From Eonycteris spelaea (taxonomy: Eukaryota > Chordata > Mammalia > Chiroptera > Pteropodidae): DNA of 64,000 nt. The stretch is taken from positions 9,154,501 through 9,218,500 of the forward strand of contig PUFA01000021.1 in NCBI GenBank assembly GCA_003508835.1, written 5' to 3'. Below are positions 63,001 to 64,000 of the stretch, in pieces. The notes below the pieces were generated by a model. It did not search any database, was not told the DNA's origin, and saw nothing but the letters and a program-made list of their open reading frames with translations. The position numbers and the translations under genes are program-made. How positions within the stretch are numbered: the stretch's first letter is position 1; every line of letters starts with the position of its first letter.

Positions 63001-64000
63001 GAAAACAGAAGTGATCATGAAGCAGGTTGGCCGATTTCGGGATCAGCCTTTCTTCGCCTTCTATTTGGGACCCACAATTTCCACCAAAGTACAATCCAGG
63101 ATTTATTGCAGCTGGAGTCAGAAGTAAATGTCCCCCCTGCTTTTCTCACCTTTGGCCTAGTTAGATGAAGCCTACACTTCTGTGACAATACTAAAGGGTA
63201 TAATTCTTACAGGGCGAAAGTTTTCATCAGCAGTGTCATTCCTAATTTTTCTTCTCAGAGACCTTACCCACCTCATTGGGCCTGAACTGTTACACACAAC
63301 CCAAACTGAGCGAATGGTCAAGTTCCTCCAAAGTGCCTTAATACGAAGGCTGATTAAAATTACTTTTGTTGGGAGAATTTGTAGCCTGGAATATGGCAAA
63401 TCTGGAGTCAGTGGCTATCAGTTATTGAGGTATTCATTCGAGATGCTGGACTGGTAAGTTGTAGGCTGCATTCTCATCAACTCTTAAAGAGTGCATCTCT
63501 CATTCATCTTCATTCATAAGCCCGCCATGGAATGACATCTGTGGGTTTAAAGGAACACAGCCTTACCAAGAAGGCCACGCTTATCAATCACAGAAAACAA
63601 TGAGAATCTCGTTATGATGTCTCGATGCTTGCTAAACTTGCCATCAGCCTCCCTCAAAAAATCGGATTTTAAGAATAAGCGACTGAGTGGATAGTGCACG
63701 TGTTAATGGTAAATCATTACAATGCAAAACCCAACAACGGCATGCACGGATGATGGGTGTGTATTTGGGGACAGGCAAACTAGAAAGGGACACAGGTACA
63801 TGAAATGTGCTACCGTGAAGAAGTCTTTCGCTTAGGGAGAGGGTTACCCATGGTTGATACTATGGAGCGAGGACAGATTTCGAAAGAAGTTATTTCTCCT
63901 AGTAATAGGTTCTTTCGGAAAACAAAATTATAAAATTAATTCAGGCAGCCCGTCTGACTTAGAGAGAGTTTCTATAGCAGTGTGTTCCCCCATGTTCTCA
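43539..64000 (-). CDS. RETREG1: RETREG1 (FAM134B), six 3' coding exons; 5' part outside the window
   Basis: RETREG1 is an ER-resident reticulon-homology protein. It bends ER sheets and recruits LC3/GABARAP through a C-terminal LIR, acting as a receptor for ER-phagy; loss of function in humans causes sensory neuropathy HSAN2B. Coding exons here are 53170-53044, 50944-50860, 48919-48782, 48015-47951, 47707-47581 and 45586-45093. They sum to 1,036 nt, encoding the last 344 or so residues of a protein that is 497 long in human (residues about 154-497). Phases agree at every junction and there are no stops, so this copy looks intact. The N-terminal exons, including the first membrane hairpin, must lie beyond 64,000. 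The span given runs from the proposed poly(A) signal to the window edge. The alternative first exon of the short isoform was not recognised in 53.2-64 kb. Confidence 0.95.
44519..44836. mobile_element. MER8-like Tigger MITE, in probable RETREG1 3' UTR
   Basis: The terminal inverted repeats are CAGTTGACCCTTGAACA at the left and the complement of CAGTTGACCCTCAAACAA at the right, each next to TA dinucleotides at 44517-44518 and 44837-44838 (TcMar target site). The inner parts GGGGTACCGACCCCTCGTGC and AACAGTCGATTAACACATAT agree with MER8. No transposase is encoded. Confidence 0.8.
45004..45033 (-). repeat. Run of 30 T (A on the RETREG1 mRNA strand)
   Basis: Thirty consecutive T on the plus strand begin 59 nt after the RETREG1 stop on the mRNA strand. 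On the mRNA this would be an internal A tract, well short of any poly(A) signal. Confidence 0.95.
45093..45586 (-). CDS. RETREG1: RETREG1 last coding exon with LIR motif and stop
   Basis: The acceptor is TTTCACAG|ATCTTGAC. The exon encodes the tail from [17 protein letters not shown] to [12 protein letters not shown] and TAG at 45095-45093 (163 residues). The LC3-interacting region reads DDFELLD at 45230-45210 (aromatic F, hydrophobic L at +3, acidic residues in front) and is intact, so autophagy-receptor function should be kept. The segment [19 protein letters not shown] before it is also conserved. Confidence 0.96.
46227..46249. repeat. (AC)n microsatellite
   Basis: A short AC run preceded by an A-rich stretch, in the last RETREG1 intron. 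Confidence 0.9.
46495..46650 (-). repeat. MIR SINE in RETREG1 intron
   Basis: It shows AAAGATGAGGAAACTGAGGT and TTCTAGGTCACACAGTAATG, well-preserved antisense MIR core. Confidence 0.7.
47105..47530 (-). mobile_element. L1ME 3' UTR in RETREG1 intron
   Basis: It shows TAGCTTGAGATATAATTCGC, CTTTTAAAGTGTACAGGTCA, ACAACCATCACCACCATGTA and CGTTCATCCATGTTGTAGCA, antisense L1ME landmarks. It ends about 50 nt before the exon at 47581. Confidence 0.75.
47581..47707 (-). CDS. RETREG1: RETREG1 coding exon (human exon 8 equivalent)
   Basis: The acceptor is AACACAG|ATTAGCC and the donor CGACG|GTATGC. The 127 nt encode [20 protein letters not shown] then [22 protein letters not shown], a Ser/Thr/Asp-rich tail segment differing from human at one position (V-T-W against V-S-W). 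Confidence 0.95.
47951..48015 (-). CDS. RETREG1: RETREG1 coding exon (human exon 7 equivalent)
   Basis: The acceptor is CTCAACAG|AAGCAGAC and the donor CTAAG|GTATTT. The 65 nt encode [20 protein letters not shown] then PK, the start of the cytosolic C-terminal tail. The next intron is only 243 nt. Confidence 0.94.
48188..48366 (+). mobile_element. MER5A-like hAT MITE in RETREG1 intron
   Basis: It shows CAGTGGTTTCTCAGAGTGTG, GCAGCCTCAGCATCACTGGG, CTGAATCAGAAACTGTGGGG and AAGCCTTCCAGGAGGTTGTG, ending CTACTTTGAGACTC. These are MER5A landmarks in order. Confidence 0.75.
48782..48919 (-). CDS. RETREG1: RETREG1 coding exon (human exon 6 equivalent)
   Basis: The acceptor is ATTTCAG|TACTATG and the donor GCTG|GTAGGT. 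The 138 nt encode the end of the hydrophobic hairpin ([13 protein letters not shown]) and the following helix with [19 protein letters not shown] and NQKKRERA. A second GT four bases downstream (GTAAAG) would break the frame with the next exon. Confidence 0.94.
49800..50590 (-). mobile_element. L1ME 3' end in RETREG1 intron
   Basis: It shows TTTGAGTTATAGTTGACATA, ACCATCACCACAATCAACAT and GCTACTATGAATAAAGCTGC, antisense L1 landmarks. The 122-codon plus-strand open frame inside it is not a gene. Confidence 0.7.
50860..50944 (-). CDS. RETREG1: RETREG1 coding exon (human exon 5 equivalent), membrane segment
   Basis: The acceptor is TTTCTAG|TTTTGTC and the donor CTCT|GTAAGT. The 85 nt encode [20 protein letters not shown] then GVILSYLL, a strongly hydrophobic stretch forming the start of the second membrane hairpin of the reticulon-homology domain. 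The match to human is essentially complete. Confidence 0.95.
53044..53170 (-). CDS. RETREG1: RETREG1 coding exon (human exon 4 equivalent) with GC donor
   Basis: The acceptor is CTGTAG|CTGGGAAG. The exon encodes [20 protein letters not shown] then [22 protein letters not shown], 42 codons after a split Ser. This is the loop between the two membrane hairpins of the reticulon-homology domain. The exon ends CAAG and the intron begins GCAAGT, a GC-AG intron. The nearest GT is four bases further on and would break the frame. Confidence 0.95.
53222..53690. repeat. Old LINE-like repeat (L2-related?)
   Basis: It starts TTCGTTCAACATTCATTGCT then AGCAAATATTTATTGAGCAC and later shows GCAGAGGCCCTGCAGTGAG and GGTCTTACAGGGCCCCGG, landmarks of a common mammalian repeat. 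Family assignment is uncertain. Confidence 0.4.
55285..55590 (+). mobile_element. Possible L1M fragment in RETREG1 intron
   Basis: It shows TGCAGTATGATTTCATTTAT and ATGTAAAGCTCAAAACCATG before a G-rich stretch, similar to old L1 3' regions. This is a weak match. Confidence 0.35.
57242..57276. repeat. (CA)n microsatellite
   Basis: A CA run with one GTG interruption, responsible for His-Thr runs in overlapping open frames. Confidence 0.9.
59551..59592. repeat. C-rich pyrimidine tract
   Basis: CTCTCTC passes into runs of C with single G and A interruptions, a G-rich strand on the minus side. Confidence 0.85.
60365..60510 (-). repeat. MIR SINE fragment
   Basis: It shows GGCCAGGCACTGCTCTCTCC, CTTACAGATGAGGACCCTGA and TTGCTCAAGATCACAG, antisense MIR. 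Confidence 0.65.
60960..61095 (+). repeat. L2 3' end fragment
   Basis: It has GTCTGTACTGCTGCCTCC upstream of GGCACATGAAGTATTGAATG and AATGAATATAAAC, resembling a diverged L2 3' terminus in sense orientation. Confidence 0.4.
62228..62290. repeat. Imperfect (TG)n microsatellite
   Basis: A TG run with GCC, CG, GG and TATGCA interruptions; it produces Cys-Val runs in a 156-codon open frame. Confidence 0.9.

Larger units (their letters stand above)
53171..64000 (-). other. RETREG1 upstream intron, no exon recognised
   Basis: This stretch lies 5' of the first RETREG1 exon seen here. It holds a possible L2-related block (53.22-53.69 kb), a possible L1 fragment (55.3-55.6 kb), MIR and L2 remnants near 56.85, 60.4 and 61.0 kb, and CA/TG microsatellites. 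Open frames here are short and several are microsatellite translations. I see no further coding exon. Confidence 0.6.

Overview
The window is vertebrate nuclear DNA and clearly mammalian. It has split genes with GT-AG introns, is dense in old interspersed repeats (L1, L2, MIR, MaLR-type LTRs, Tigger and hAT MITEs) and carries many dinucleotide microsatellites. Two genes are recognised by exon-by-exon translation, both on the minus strand: ZNF622 (whole coding region, about 25.9-36.9 kb) and RETREG1/FAM134B (six 3' coding exons, about 45.1-53.2 kb, with the 5' part beyond the right edge). This order and orientation match human 5p15.1. A tRNA-Val/5S rRNA hybrid SINE at 38.27-38.51 kb resembles the MEG-TR type described only from fruit bats, so the best guess for the source is a pteropodid bat. 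That assignment rests on one element and on recall of the family.

Layout: 1-25.8 kb is intergenic. It holds LTR, L1 and MIR remnants, a decayed ERVL pol fragment (16.85-17.9 kb), microsatellites, and one isolated GC-rich block at 8.04-8.27 kb. 25.8-37.5 kb is ZNF622 and its CpG-rich promoter; L1 copies occupy its introns 3 and 4. 37.5-43.5 kb is intergenic, with an MLT1-like LTR split by the hybrid SINE, then L2, another LTR-like repeat and a MER58-like MITE. 43.5-64 kb is RETREG1: a probable 3' UTR containing a MER8-like transposon, the last six coding exons, and more than 10 kb of an upstream intron in which no exon was recognised.

The two genes have unrelated jobs. ZNF622 is the mammalian Rei1-like factor of cytosolic 60S ribosomal subunit maturation; RETREG1 is an ER membrane receptor for selective autophagy. 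The RETREG1 exons are intact and join in frame. ZNF622 is not clean. Exon 1 has one extra base, which brings a stop after 178 codons, and exon 3 has two compensating indels that remove a zinc-ligand cysteine. These may be sequencing errors or real decay, and they are the most check-worthy gene observations here. I found no CRISPR array, operon or prokaryotic system, and no convincing novel protein-coding gene.
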